Source: Tetranychus cinnabarinus
Lineage: Eukaryota; Arthropoda; Arachnida; Trombidiformes; Tetranychidae
DNA: 64,000 bases
Reading direction: 5' to 3'
Assembly: GCA_022266195.1 (NCBI GenBank)
Contig: WHVY01000005.1
Coordinates: forward strand, 6,572,001 to 6,636,000
Part shown: positions 34,836 to 46,145 of the stretch, in pieces
Layout: each line of letters starts with the position of its first letter
Position numbering within the stretch: position 1 is the first letter of the stretch
Program-made: the position numbers and the translations under genes
Notes under the pieces: model-generated
What the model was told of the DNA's origin: nothing
The model's input: only the letters and a program-made list of their open reading frames with translations
Database searches by the model: none

Positions 34836-35333
34836 ATGAAATTCATCATGATAGCAGTTTTTCTTTTCGGAGCTGCCTTTGCAACTTCAATCGAGCCAAC
34901 CAAGCACTTTTTAGGAGGATGGAAAATACTTCCTGTTGACGATCCAACTGTTATTCAGTTATCTGCTAAAGGTGTTGAGTACTACAACAAGAATTCCAAC
35001 AATATTTATTACAATAAACTGATTAAAATTAAAAAAGCTGCAAGTGAAATTGTCGCTGGAATGCTTTATGAAATTCAATTCTTGATTGGTGCGACTGATT
35101 GTGTTAAATCTGAACCCGATGCTTCTTCATGTAAAGTATCACCTAATGTATTATAAGTTTTCACTTTGAATTTATGTCTGCAAAGATTAACTCTTTGAAA
35201 ATTACAAATTAATCTAACTCATTGTTTCTTCCATTTTACACAGGCTATCCCTAAACTATGTACTTATCATTTCTGGATTAAATCCTGGTCTGGATTTGAA
35301 CAAATCACCCAAGTCTCTTGCGTACCTGTTTAA
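34836..35333 (+). CDS. Cystatin-like protease inhibitor B
   Basis: Exons 34836-35147 and 35244-35333; 133 residues. Signal peptide MKFIMIAVFLFGAAFA, LGGW near the mature N-terminus, first hairpin EIVAG (Gln to Glu), paired cysteines (TDCVKS, SSCKV) and a second-hairpin Trp in FWIKSWSG, ending VSCVPV. Of the three cystatins here it alone keeps both exons in frame. Weak point: the donor is GTATTA rather than the GTAAGT of copy A, and read-through gives an immediate stop (NVL). Substrates would be papain-family proteases like those encoded nearby (inference). Confidence 0.75.
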
Positions 35334-36008
35334 TAACCTTACGGACAAATGACTTCTGAGCTTTAAAAGAAAGAATAAATTAAATGTTTTTTAATGAAAC
35401 TTGTTGGTTAGCTGTGGCTAACATGTTTAATATCATCAATATTTATTAATTATTTCATCGGTTTATCAAATAATTTTATCTAAAATCTTATAAAAATTAC
35501 CGATCAAAAATGACACTTTCCAAACAATGGCCAATGAAATCAAAGAAGATAAGTTTGTTATTTCATGAAAAGTGAATGAATATTGTATCCTATTGTAAAA
35601 CACTAACAACAATATAGTTCCTCGTCTTTTGAGTAGGAAATGTCTAGAAGGTTCGCAAACCGCCATTTACTGTCGATCGCTATGCATAGATCAATATGAA
35701 AGCAATGATATGAACCCATTGCGATGAGCCTTTTTGTTTCTTTCATTTCGTTTTGTTGCTCATTACCATACTTTACATGTAAAAACTGAATTTTGATTCG
35801 GTTTTTCTCGTGAATCTTTGGTTTGCTACCCGAAGGATTTCTAGACAATTAAACAGTCATAAAACCTAATTGTTGTATTGTGATAAAATTTTAAAAATAT
35901 TCGAATGACATCGGGTACTTTCCTCGTGAGAAGCTAGCCAATATTAGATCTTAGTGGATTATTGGTCCAACTCTATCGCTGGAAGCGCCAAATTTATCAA
36001 CAAGCAAA

Positions 36009-36808
36009 TCAGTCAGCATTCATGGGGTCAGTCCTAGAGAAGTTTCCACCGTATGCTATGATGAAAATTGGATCACTATTAATACAAATCAATTTACATG
36101 AAGAAACATCTAGCTATTCAGCTTGAAAGATACTTACCGGAGAAGGAGCGAGTAGGAAGAATCAAACAGAAATAACCACTGAAGTAGTTGACATAATTAT
36201 CAGTTAACATTACATTGAAGTTAACTCTGTATGGATTTTCTGGAAAATGGAAGATAATTGTTATAATAATTATAAATTGGAATGGAAAATAATAGAAAAA
36301 ATAATGCAGTATCGATCAATTGTTAAATTGTGATATGAATGAGGCACATCAGCAATGATTACTTACTTTTTGAAAAATCGTAGATATTGAGTTGTCGCTG
36401 ATATCTAGTACGTTCAGCTAACCAATGTTCACTTTTCTTTGAGCCACTAGATGGTAAATGAATTTATCGTATTAAAACTATTCAAATCAATTAATTATGC
36501 TTACTTACTCAGGATGAGTGCCACTAATTGTAAGATTGAAGTTTCCATCCACTCGAGGAGTGAAATCCATTGTAATGTCTGTTAAATTTTGTGGAGAATC
36601 ACCAAGAGTTGCTAACCATCGACCTGAAATCTAAATCAATAAAACACAAAATTAATGGATATGTCAAGCATATTGGCTAAACAAATTAAATTACACAAAT
36701 CTATAAACTTACTGCACCAATATCAGCCGCAGGAATAACTGGAGTTGATGGACAAAAACCAAGAGCTGAAGAAGCAAAAGCAAAGACAACGAAGAGAGTT
36801 GCGATCAT
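36009..36808 (-). CDS. Lipocalin L7, C-terminally truncated
   Basis: Five exons: 36713-36808, 36509-36630, 36367-36446, 36138-36239, 36009-36055; 148 residues. The first ATG used by the other copies is changed to GTA, so translation would start two codons later (MIATLFVVFAFASSALG). GxW motif ISGRWLAT; DNYVNYFSGYFC in exon 4. Exon 5 ends after NAD, because about 17 nt of the usual helix are missing. The TATA position reads AATAAAAAG. The barrel region is intact, so a product is possible, but several signs point to decay. Closest to L5. Confidence 0.72.
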
Positions 36809-37870
36809 TTTTACAGTTTTGGCTCAAAAGAAGGAATTAAATGTTTTTTAATGAAACTTGTTGATTAACTGATGCATATGTGTTTGATATCATCGCTTTT
36901 TATTGTTTCATCTGTTTATCAAATAATTTCATCTAAATATCGAAACAGAAAGCCGGATATAAATTACTAATTAAGCACTCCCAAATAATCAAAAATGAGA
37001 TCGCAAAAAAAAAGATAAGTTTTGTATTTTGCCATTGCATGAGAAACAAATGAAGATTATATTCACATCATGTAATATTCACTGAGAAATTTGATCAATT
37101 AATTAGTCAATCAATCAATTAATTTCATACAAAGTATTAATGAGCAATACAATTCGGTTCTGCAATCTGTAAATTTCTCTGTTCGAAATTTTCGAGAAAA
37201 TCGAGTTCAAACCAACAGTGTCTGAACTTGAAAGAAATTTATTTTTACCCGTTTTTGCCCATTTTTCTTGAAGTATTTGTGTCAATTTGTGCATAAATGT
37301 GTTATTGTATCTTTTTAGTAGCGACCGTTAAAATGAATCAAATAAATTCTGGTTGATTTTGGACTTTCAGTAAAATAATGGCTTTGTTTGTGATTATGTT
37401 TATTTGATACAAAACATCATTCACTGGTTATTTGGGTTCACAGAAATGACATTCATTGTTACATTCGTAACTGAAATTTAATTTTTGAAGATAATTTCCA
37501 TCAATGATGATCAATCTTACTATTGTTTGTGAAATTTCTAAAGGTTATGATTTTTTTAGATAAAATTTAGGAGACATAATTGTAGCTCTGAACATTATTT
37601 CCGAGAAAATTTTATGCGAAACAATAGAGTTATCAATTAAACGAAAAATAGTTTTGATAAATTTTGTGATCGAAATCTCATCTTCGCGATGGTTAATGAA
37701 ACTCGTGATTTTTGATGATTTGATTTAATTCAAAGTGAAATTTATTATTATTGCTGTTAATTTCATCAAATTTCACCCAATTTTTAATCACAGATTTAGC
37801 AGTATATAAAATGAATAGCTAGAATTAGTCTAATAATTAATTATTGTTCACTCAACAACTACCAATCAAA
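36809..37870. promoter_or_regulatory. Divergent promoter region, lipocalin L7 / cathepsin B
   Basis: No gene seen. TATATAAA at 37803-37810 serves the cathepsin. The L7 side keeps TCTAAATATCG near 36931. It corresponds, inverted, to 18861-20215. Confidence 0.6.
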
Positions 37871-39097
37871 ATGATTCGAGCTACTTTATTCATTGCTTTA
37901 TTTGCCTTGGCCACTGCTGCTAACCTTTCACTCGACTCCCAATGGGAATCATTCAAGGTAAGTTCATTTTAGGCCAATAGACTCGATTATGTGCTTTTTG
38001 AGGGGATTCTCATTCATGTTTTATTGTTTAACAGATTAAATATGGCAAATCTTATGAATCGGAGGCAGAAGAAACTTACAGACGAAGTGTTTTTGCCAAG
38101 AAAATGGAAAAGATCAAGGCTCACAATGAAAGAGCAGACAATGGTGAAGTTACGCACAGAAAAGGAATCAACAAGTTCTCTGACTTGGTGAGTTGAAAAC
38201 TCTGAAATACTATTAATATGACTTATGCATCAAATAATTTGACTTATCAAACTGCTTGTAGACCACCGAGGAATTCAAAGCAAAACATCTTGGACTCACA
38301 GCAAAACATCATCGATCTAGGTCAATTTTTCGTCGATCCGCACCTCTCATTCACAATGCGAACAACACCGTCAAAGCTGCAGCCTATGTTGATTGGCGAA
38401 CCAAAGGAATCGTTAGTCAAGTTAAAGAACAGCAGGATTGTGGTGCATGCTGGGCTTTCTCAGCCATCGCTGCTATCGAAGCAGCCAATGCCCAAAAAAC
38501 TGGTAAACTTGTTGAACTTTCAGTACAAAACGTGTTGGATTGCTCATGGAACTATAGTTCTCTAGGATGTGCTGGTGGTTGGATAAATTATGCTTTCTCA
38601 TATGTTAAAGACAACAAAGGTATTGATACTGAAAAATCTTATCCATACATTTCTGGAGACGGAATAGATTACCACACATGTCGATACAATGAATCCAACA
38701 AGGGTGCTTCGATCGCATCCTTTGTCGATATACCAGAAGGTGATGAGGAAGCCCTTTTAGCTGCAGTTGCTGAACATGTTGTTGCAGTCGGTATTGATGC
38801 TGCATCAGTTTATGAATATGAGTAAGTGAATTTTTCCGAAAAAAGCACGATTGTCTGATTCTTCGTCATGTTTTTTTCTTTAGATCTGGTATTTATTATA
38901 CTGATGAGTGCTCGAGTGACCCTAAAGATAATAACCATGCTGTTGCTGTTGTCGGGTACGGTTCTGAAAACGGTATTCCATTTTGGATCATCAAGAACAG
39001 CTGGGGCATGTTGTTCGGTGAATCAGGTTACTTCAGAATGTACAGAGGTAGCAACATGTGCGGTATTGCTAATGGAGCTTCTTATCCAATCGTTTAA
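37871..39097 (+). CDS. Cathepsin L-like cysteine protease (papain family C1), copy B
   Basis: Four exons: 37871-37957, 38035-38187, 38262-38821, 38884-39097; 337 residues. Signal peptide MIRATLFIALFALATAANL; I29 propeptide; mature domain from about 121 (AYVDWRTKG). Gln137, Cys143 (CGACWAFS), His285 (NHAVAVVG) and Asn305 are present, and here the motif is the canonical NSWG, unlike copy A. One LGLKAK unit fewer than copy A explains the seven-residue difference. Exons 1, 2 and 4 have the same lengths as in copy A. Divergent to lipocalin L7. Confidence 0.94.
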
Positions 39098-39519
39098 ATC
39101 GTCATTAACTTTTGTATGCATCGGAACTTATTGATCGATTTTGAACGAGAATGAACTAGTATGATTGAATATTGAACAATGGTTATTTAACCAACTCTTG
39201 TTGTACAACTTATTTGACAGTCTTTCAAATCACGAACCAAAGATCTAGCTAATTTGTGACCATGTTATGATAAACCGATTATTACAAACATCACTTATAG
39301 TTATTTTGAAGCGCCATTTTCTCGATTTACCAACTTAAAGATCTTCTAAACTTTTTCTATTTTATTAAACTAATCTATTTTTCGTTGTTCAAATCTTTTC
39401 GTTTTTCATAGAGAAAACATTGAACAGAAGAAGCTTTGCAAGGAATTTTTAATTCGCATTAATTTGTTCAATTTAGCCTCAATAATCGTATTTTATAATA
39501 GAATGAATTAATGACTGAA

Positions 39520-39890
39520 TTCACAAGAAAGATACATTAAATGAAGGAATCCAGCGACAAGCTCCGGAATAGTCGGAACCAAAGGTAAGATAGTTTTTAG
39601 TTCCGCTAACAATGTCAGTCTTGGCGTAATCTTCAAATGAATGCACATCCTCAACTGAATAGAAGTCAATGTTGATTAAAAATTATTATTGAGTAAGTGT
39701 GGGACTGAAATAATGCTAACCTTTAAAATTCTTGAGCCAAGTTTCAACAACAATTTTTCGTCAAAATTGTGTCCAAACTGAGGAGTTTCGAAGATGAAAT
39801 TACACAATAAGAAAGGACTGATGGACCTGAATCCATACAAAAATAGGAACCTCACCTCAGAATTCATATCGATGAGAAATTCATGAAATT
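39520..39890 (-). pseudogene. Unidentified coding remnant
   Basis: The minus strand has a clean frame from about 39670 to the stop near 39528 (pieces SVEDVHSFEDYAKTDIVSG, YSGACRWIPSF) and another upstream near 39720-39810 (NFIFETPQFGHNFDEK) ending at a possible GTTAGC donor. No acceptor joins the two in frame. Family not recognised. It abuts a PGM pseudogene. Confidence 0.45.
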
Positions 39891-39899
39891 AGAGGCATT

Positions 39900-41030
39900 T
39901 TGATTATGAATCTGATGGACGAACAAAGAGACCTTTTATACCAAGAATCATGTTACGATCACCATCTCCATCAAAGGCAGCACCAAATGAATAATCCCCA
40001 ATAGTTTGGCAAGTATTGATTTAATTTTAGTGGCATCGAAGATGCATTTCAATAATTTCAACAATCATTTTGTCTGTGCCAATGACAACTTCTTGGGTTC
40101 TGACTTTATCAATGCTGATGGATAAATCTGGTACAGTTTTGAACTGTTTGATCTCTTTAGTCAATTTAAAGATTTTATCCGTGATTCCTGAAAAGATGGA
40201 AAGCAAAGAGCTTTGATTATCATATATTTATATTGATTAATGTAATATTATATCATAATGTTATTCTTACTATTACTCTCAAGACTCTTATCATTGATAC
40301 ATCAAGCAAGTTTTACTTTAGATCGAGAAAAGGAGAAGAGTATATTTGCTGCCATAATTATAACTCAAGAGTTCACTTGGAGGGTAACAACAAACGCTCA
40401 TGCAAACTCAAAGGTTTGGTAAGTGTTAACAGTAAGAGTTTTCAATCGTAGACAATGAAATAATTTGGAAATAGATGCATTACTCAGATTCCACTATAGA
40501 TGTATACTAACCTTCTGGTGCAGGCCCGCCATTGGAAGTGTCATTTTGTCCAATGATCAAACGTTTAACACCATTTCCAGCACATATTTTGATGATAAAA
40601 TCGATAGCCTGAGTTAAATATTAATATTAAATATTAAATGTTAATAATATCTACCATCACCACCAATCACCAAACAACTTTTATCGTCAACACAGTCAAG
40701 AATACACTGAACAAAATTGGCTGTGTAATTTGGTTTCTCCAGAAATATTTTGGTTGGCTTACGAAGTCCACTTGTTCCAGGCTTTTGACCTTCGTAAGGA
40801 TTAGTATCCACAGTTACTACTTGATGAACCATATTGTTTCAGTATTACGTGATCACTTGGTTTATCTGAAAGAGCATTATTGAAAAAAAGAAAATTTGAA
40901 ATGAAAATAAATTTATAAAGAATCACAAGTCCGAAAAAATAAATGTGAAGGGCGAGAAAACTTACATGATTAAATATAAGAATGACACTGGGAACTGATT
41001 CGCTCTTTAAGAATGATTTTAAATACAAGT
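39900..41030 (-). pseudogene. Phosphoglucomutase pseudogene, catalytic loop deleted
   Basis: Pieces of all three PGM exons in order: exon 1 from ATG 40832 (with a 24-bp AT insertion at about 40619-40643), exon 2 fragment about 40050-40190, exon 3 fragment about 39905-39995 around the DGDGD metal loop. Within exon 1, between about 40541 and 40542, the segment holding the TASHNPGG catalytic serine is missing. The 5' flank to about 41030 matches that of the intact gene. Non-functional. Confidence 0.88.
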
Positions 41031-41185
41031 TGTGGTGTTTTATTTTCAAATATTGGCGCTTTAAATTTTGTGATCACCAAGAAATGGTTACTTGGAAACG
41101 TGGTTTTTTGCTATTCACAACTCACGTTTTTTTCAATAATATTGTTTAGTGACTTCAATTTTGTTAAAGAATTAGATTAGTCGTG

Positions 41186-42160
41186 ATGGTTAAAGCAAAT
41201 TTTGAAGCCATCGTTGGTACATACCAAAAATATCTAGTTGGAATTTCAGTCAGTAAAGATAAATCTGCCGAATATTACAATTTTGTGCAATCATTTGCTG
41301 AGGAAGCTCACATTGGAACTGTCAAGTGTGTTGCTGCATTCGGCAATTATGTTGTTTCGGGTGGAACTGATGAATTCATTCGAGTCTTTGATATGAGCTC
41401 ACGGCGAGATGTTTCTTCACTACTGCAACAAGAAGGAACCATAAATTGTTTAAAATTTATAAATGATTCTTATTTAATCAGTGGAAGTGAAGATTCCACC
41501 TTGTGTGTTTGGACCACCTCTAATTGGAACGTGATAAAAACTTTAAAAGGACACAAGGGAGGTGTCAATGGTGTTTCTGTGCACCCTAAAGGTAGTTTAG
41601 CACTATCAGTTGGCAAAGACCAGAAAATTATTACATGGGACTTGGTAAAAGCTAGATACGCTTTTGTCACCAATATAAAGGAAATTGGAAAAAATATTAT
41701 TTGGTCACCGAGCGAAAAGCATTTCATTGTTTTATTTGACCGTCGAATTGATTTTTACGATGTTAATGTTGCTGCACCTGTTCAAAAAGTTACCTTTACA
41801 AAAGATGTTAACTGTGCTAGTTTTTTAAATGTAAGTATCTCCATATTTGTCTACACTACCCTTCGTAATCTTGACAAACTTTTAAATATCTCATTTTTAT
41901 TTTGACAGGATTCGATTCTTTTGGTGGGATTGGAAAATGGTTGCATTGAAATGGTGGATATTTCACACGACAAACCTATTAAAAATGCAAAAATTCATAA
42001 TTCACGAATCAAAGACATTTGTGTGACAAATAAGGGAATATTATCAGCAGCATCAGATGGAGCTATAAAACTCATTCGCAAGAACAATTTTGGTGATAGA
42101 GGATCTACCAATTTAGGGTGTCGCATAACATGTTTGACAATTTCCAACCACCAAAGTTAA
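41186..42160 (+). CDS. WD40-repeat protein, PAK1IP1/MAK11-like, copy B
   Basis: Exons 41186-41830 and 41909-42160; 298 residues. Same intron position and near-identical intron as copy A. WD repeats as in copy A (VSGGTDEFIRVFDM, ISGSEDSTLCVWTT, VGKDQKIITWDL). The family works in large ribosomal subunit assembly in the nucleolus. The start is the ATG at 41186 (preceded by GTG). It stands tail to tail with the intact PGM, 98 bp between stops. Substitutions against copy A are spread through exon 1 and exon 2 but nearly absent around the intron. Confidence 0.82.
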
Positions 42161-42258
42161 GACAATTAGTTGATAAACTATTGCAGTGTTAAATTAAAAT
42201 TTATTAAAACATATTTTTGTTAATACTTCGGATCTAGCATCTTTATAACGAAATAGAG

Positions 42259-44325
42259 TTAAGTGATAACAGTTGGCATTTTGCGTCCAGTAAACTTTTC
42301 AATCTCGGTTATCTCGAGTGCAATATCAATTAGCGGTTTCAATACTATGGCAGCTTCTTGAGTTAGAAGTGATTCTTGATTGGTATAACCATCGACATAA
42401 ATCCGAACTGTGGCTCCTTGACTTCCTGTACCCGAAAGACGGACAATAATACGCGAACCATCACTGAAAATAATTCTTATTCCTTGTTTTGATGTAATGC
42501 TTCCGTCAACTGGATCTTTATACTCAAAATTATCATTCTGGGTTATTTTATGGGTAAATTGTTTTCCAATCAAGGAACCATTTTCAACAAAACCTTCTAA
42601 TTGCTTCATCATATTAGCACAGCCGGCAGAATCACAATTTTCATAATCATAACGAGTGAAAAAGTTGCGTCCATATTTTTTCCAATGAGAGGTTACAATA
42701 TCCTCAACCGATTGGTTTCGAGAAGCAAGAATAGATAACCAAGCGAGAACAGCCCAACAACCATCTTTTTCTCGAATATGATCTGATCCAGTTCCAAAAC
42801 TTTCCTCACCACAAAGTGAACATAAACCAGCATCCATTAAATTACCAAAAAACTTCCATCCAGTTGGTGTTTCATGACATTTAATATCACCATCTTCCCA
42901 TTTGGCAGCCACAACATCAACTGCACCAGCAGTGGGCATACTTCGAGCGAATCCTTTAACTCCTGATTTTGCAAAGTAAGGAATATCTTTCAAGTTTGCC
43001 GCAATAACCGCCAGTGAATCTGATGGACAAACAAAGAATCCTTTTGTACCAAGAATCATGTTACGATCACCATCTCCATCAAATGCAGCACCTAATGAAT
43101 AATCCCCTGATTTCATGGCTTCAACCAACTCAGCAGCATAAGTCAGATTCGGATCTGGATGTTTACCTGATTACAGAATAAAAATCCCAAGTTTGTATAA
43201 AGATCTTATAGCAGCATGTATGTGAGACTACTCACCTCCGAAATCAGGCAAAGGTATGCAATTAACAACTGAATCAGGTGAACAGCCTAACTCGTTTACA
43301 AATATACGAGTTGCATAAGGACCCATTACTCCATTAAGAGAGTCAACTCGAATTTTGAAGTCAGGTTTGGCAAGAAGTGATTTAATTTTAGGAAAATCGA
43401 ATATGCTCTTTAATAATTCCAAATAATCATCTACTGAATCAATAATTTCAACAATCATTTTATCTGTGCCAATTACAACTTCTTGGGTTCCGACTTTATC
43501 AATGCTGATGGATAAATCTGGTACAGTTTTGAACTGTTTGATCTCTTTAGTCAATTTAAAAATTTTGTCCGTGATTCCTGAAAAAATGGAAAGCAAAGAG
43601 TTTTAATTATCACAGATTTGTATTGATTAATGTAATATTATATCATAATGTTATTCTTATTATTACGCTCAAGACTCTTGTCATTGATACATTTTCTAGT
43701 GAATGAAGTAGGTTTTAATTTGGATTGAGAAAAAGAGAAGAGTATACTTGACGCCATAATTATAACTCAAGATTTCACTTGGAGGATAACAACAAACGCT
43801 CATGCAAACTCAAAGGTTTGATAAGTGTAAGAGTTTTTAATCGTAGATAATTAAATAATTTGAGAGTAGAATACATCATTACTCAGATTCCACTATAGAT
43901 GTATACTAACCTTCTGGTGCAGGCCCGCCATTGGAAGTGTTATATTTGATTCCAAAATCTCCATCTGGTCCACCAGGATTGTGACTGGCCGTTAAAATGA
44001 TTCCTCCAGAGGCTGATCTTTTCCTTATGATGCAGGAAACTGCCGGGGTAGAAAGAATGCCATTTTGTCCAATGATTAAACGTTTAACACCATTTCCAGC
44101 ACATATTTTGATGATCAAATCGATAGCCTGGGTTAAATAATATCTACCATCGCCACCGATGACCAAACAACTTTTATCGTCAACACAGTCAAGAATACAC
44201 TGAACAAAATTGGCTGTGTAATTTGGTTTCTCCAGAAAAATTTTGGTTGGCTTACGAAGTCCACTTGTTCCAGGCTTTTGACCTTCGTAAGGATTAGTAT
44301 CCACAGTTACTACTTGATGAACCAT
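42259..44325 (-). CDS. PGM1: Phosphoglucomutase (alpha-D-glucose 1,6-phosphomutase)
   Basis: Exons 43911-44325, 43236-43577, 42259-43166; 554 residues, against about 562 in human PGM1. It interconverts glucose 1-phosphate and glucose 6-phosphate in the cytosol. Catalytic Ser114 in TASHNPGG, metal loop DGDGDR at 282-287, sugar loop GEESFG and phosphate loop RLSGTGS are all present, and the C-terminus MPTVIT is conserved. This is the only intact PGM in the window; at least four broken copies lie to the left. Its promoter side faces BSDC1 across about 1.8 kb. Confidence 0.96.
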
Positions 44326-46145
44326 ATTGTTTCAGTATTACGTGATCACTTGGTTTATCTGAAAGAGCATTATTGAAAAAAAGAAAATTTGAAATGAAAA
44401 TAAATTTATAAAGATTCACAAGTTTGAAAAATAAATGTGAAGGGCGAGAAAACTTACATAATTGAATATAAGAATGACACTGGGAACTGATTCACTCTTT
44501 AAGAATGATTTTAAATACAAGTTGTGATGTGAGATGATAAATAAGGGGAGATGAAGAAGAGGGCGTAAGAGAGATATCTCATCTTTTACGACTGATTAAT
44601 AAACCAATGTTATTTGAATTAATTATGGATAAATACTTGTGAGTACAAGTCTTGATAACCTTGATTAAAAGATGAACCGAAAAGCTAAGAAGAGTTTCTC
44701 TGTGAAGAGTTTACTTTTGTCCAATTGCTTGAGATCTAGACTCTTACACGCCTTGTTAACGTATTTTAAATCACTAATCAAAATTTCATCCTTTCAAAGT
44801 ACATGTTGTTTAATGGCACTAGAACAGCTACTAATTCAAATACTATTTTTTAAATTGTGATGCGAAAAAATCGTAACAGCTTTGTAATTGAGGGAAAGTA
44901 AAGACATTTACTGGTTTTGAGATTGAGCCAAACGATTAAAACCAGAGAATGTTCGTTTGTTGCATTCACCCCACAGACAATGTACATAATTTTCTCAATG
45001 GTCCCTTTAAGGCGGGATAAAATTTAAATTCAATTTAATTGATTACTTATAAGTTTAAATAGATTAATGTTTGCAAAACATCGACCAATTTCATGAAATC
45101 AATCAATAATGATGATTCAAAAAAGCACACAGAAGTTCTCTTCTCTTAACTGAATATCTTTCCAACCATGTTAGTAATTTTGTTGAAACAAATCTGTCAT
45201 TGAAGGCACTGTTTAGAAGAGATTCAACTTAGTTACAGATAGAAATTAAGTGCTCGAATTGAATGGACATTGGTCTTGACAAATGTCTCAATTCTGAACG
45301 TCTGTTGCTCAGATAAGCTTTAAAAATTTAAAGGCCTCGGAATTTACATGATTTGTATCTTCTGTATTTAACGGGAATGTAGAAATGACTTGAGAATGTG
45401 CTTTCGGTGCCTCTTAACTTGATGGTGTTCTGTTCTTGTGGCTATAAACATAGCATAATATCTTCTATTCATTGCCTATCAGATAATTATCAACATGAGG
45501 ATTGAAATCACGAAGATGAATGCTATAACAAGAGCAGGACAACAGGTTTTCAGCGTCTTGGTTCAATATCTCAATCAGTCAAAGGAACAAAAAATTCTGT
45601 TGTTCGTGTAACACAACCCAGCAGCCAGCATTACAACCTTTCGTTTACCGACCTTTAATTCGTCCGTATTTAATTTCAGATTTTAAACCAGTTTGTTTTA
45701 ATATGCTTCAATAATCTCCATTTCCCTATAATAAATTTGATTCGGTTGTTGTTTTCATTGTCTTTATCGATATGTCAGCTTCTCTAATTTCAGAGCTTAT
45801 TTTTATATCTTATATTAGCTTATCTGGCTAACATTTATATTTATTAAACAGCCAACAAGCAATGAATTAACTGGTTGAAGCGTTAATTGAAACTTTCATC
45901 AAAATAATTAATTTAAATCTCTGATGCAAAAAGCATCCGAAGCGCCATCTCAATTACCATTCAACAGCTGATTATACTTTTGCTATTTTGCTCACAACAG
46001 TCTTTTTAAGCTATTGTTTGAAGTTTTTTATTGTTTTCTTTATAAATCTACAATAATTGATTGTTTATTTCAATATTATTAAATTAATCAAAGTTTCATT
46101 TTTTGTTCACATTATGTCAAACTTGTTAATCTTGCAATAAAACCA
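44326..46145. other. Intergenic between divergent PGM and BSDC1-like genes
   Basis: No coding sequence recognised. The first 150 bp are shared with the PGM pseudogene flanks. The short plus frame at 44672-44860 has no motif. Confidence 0.55.
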
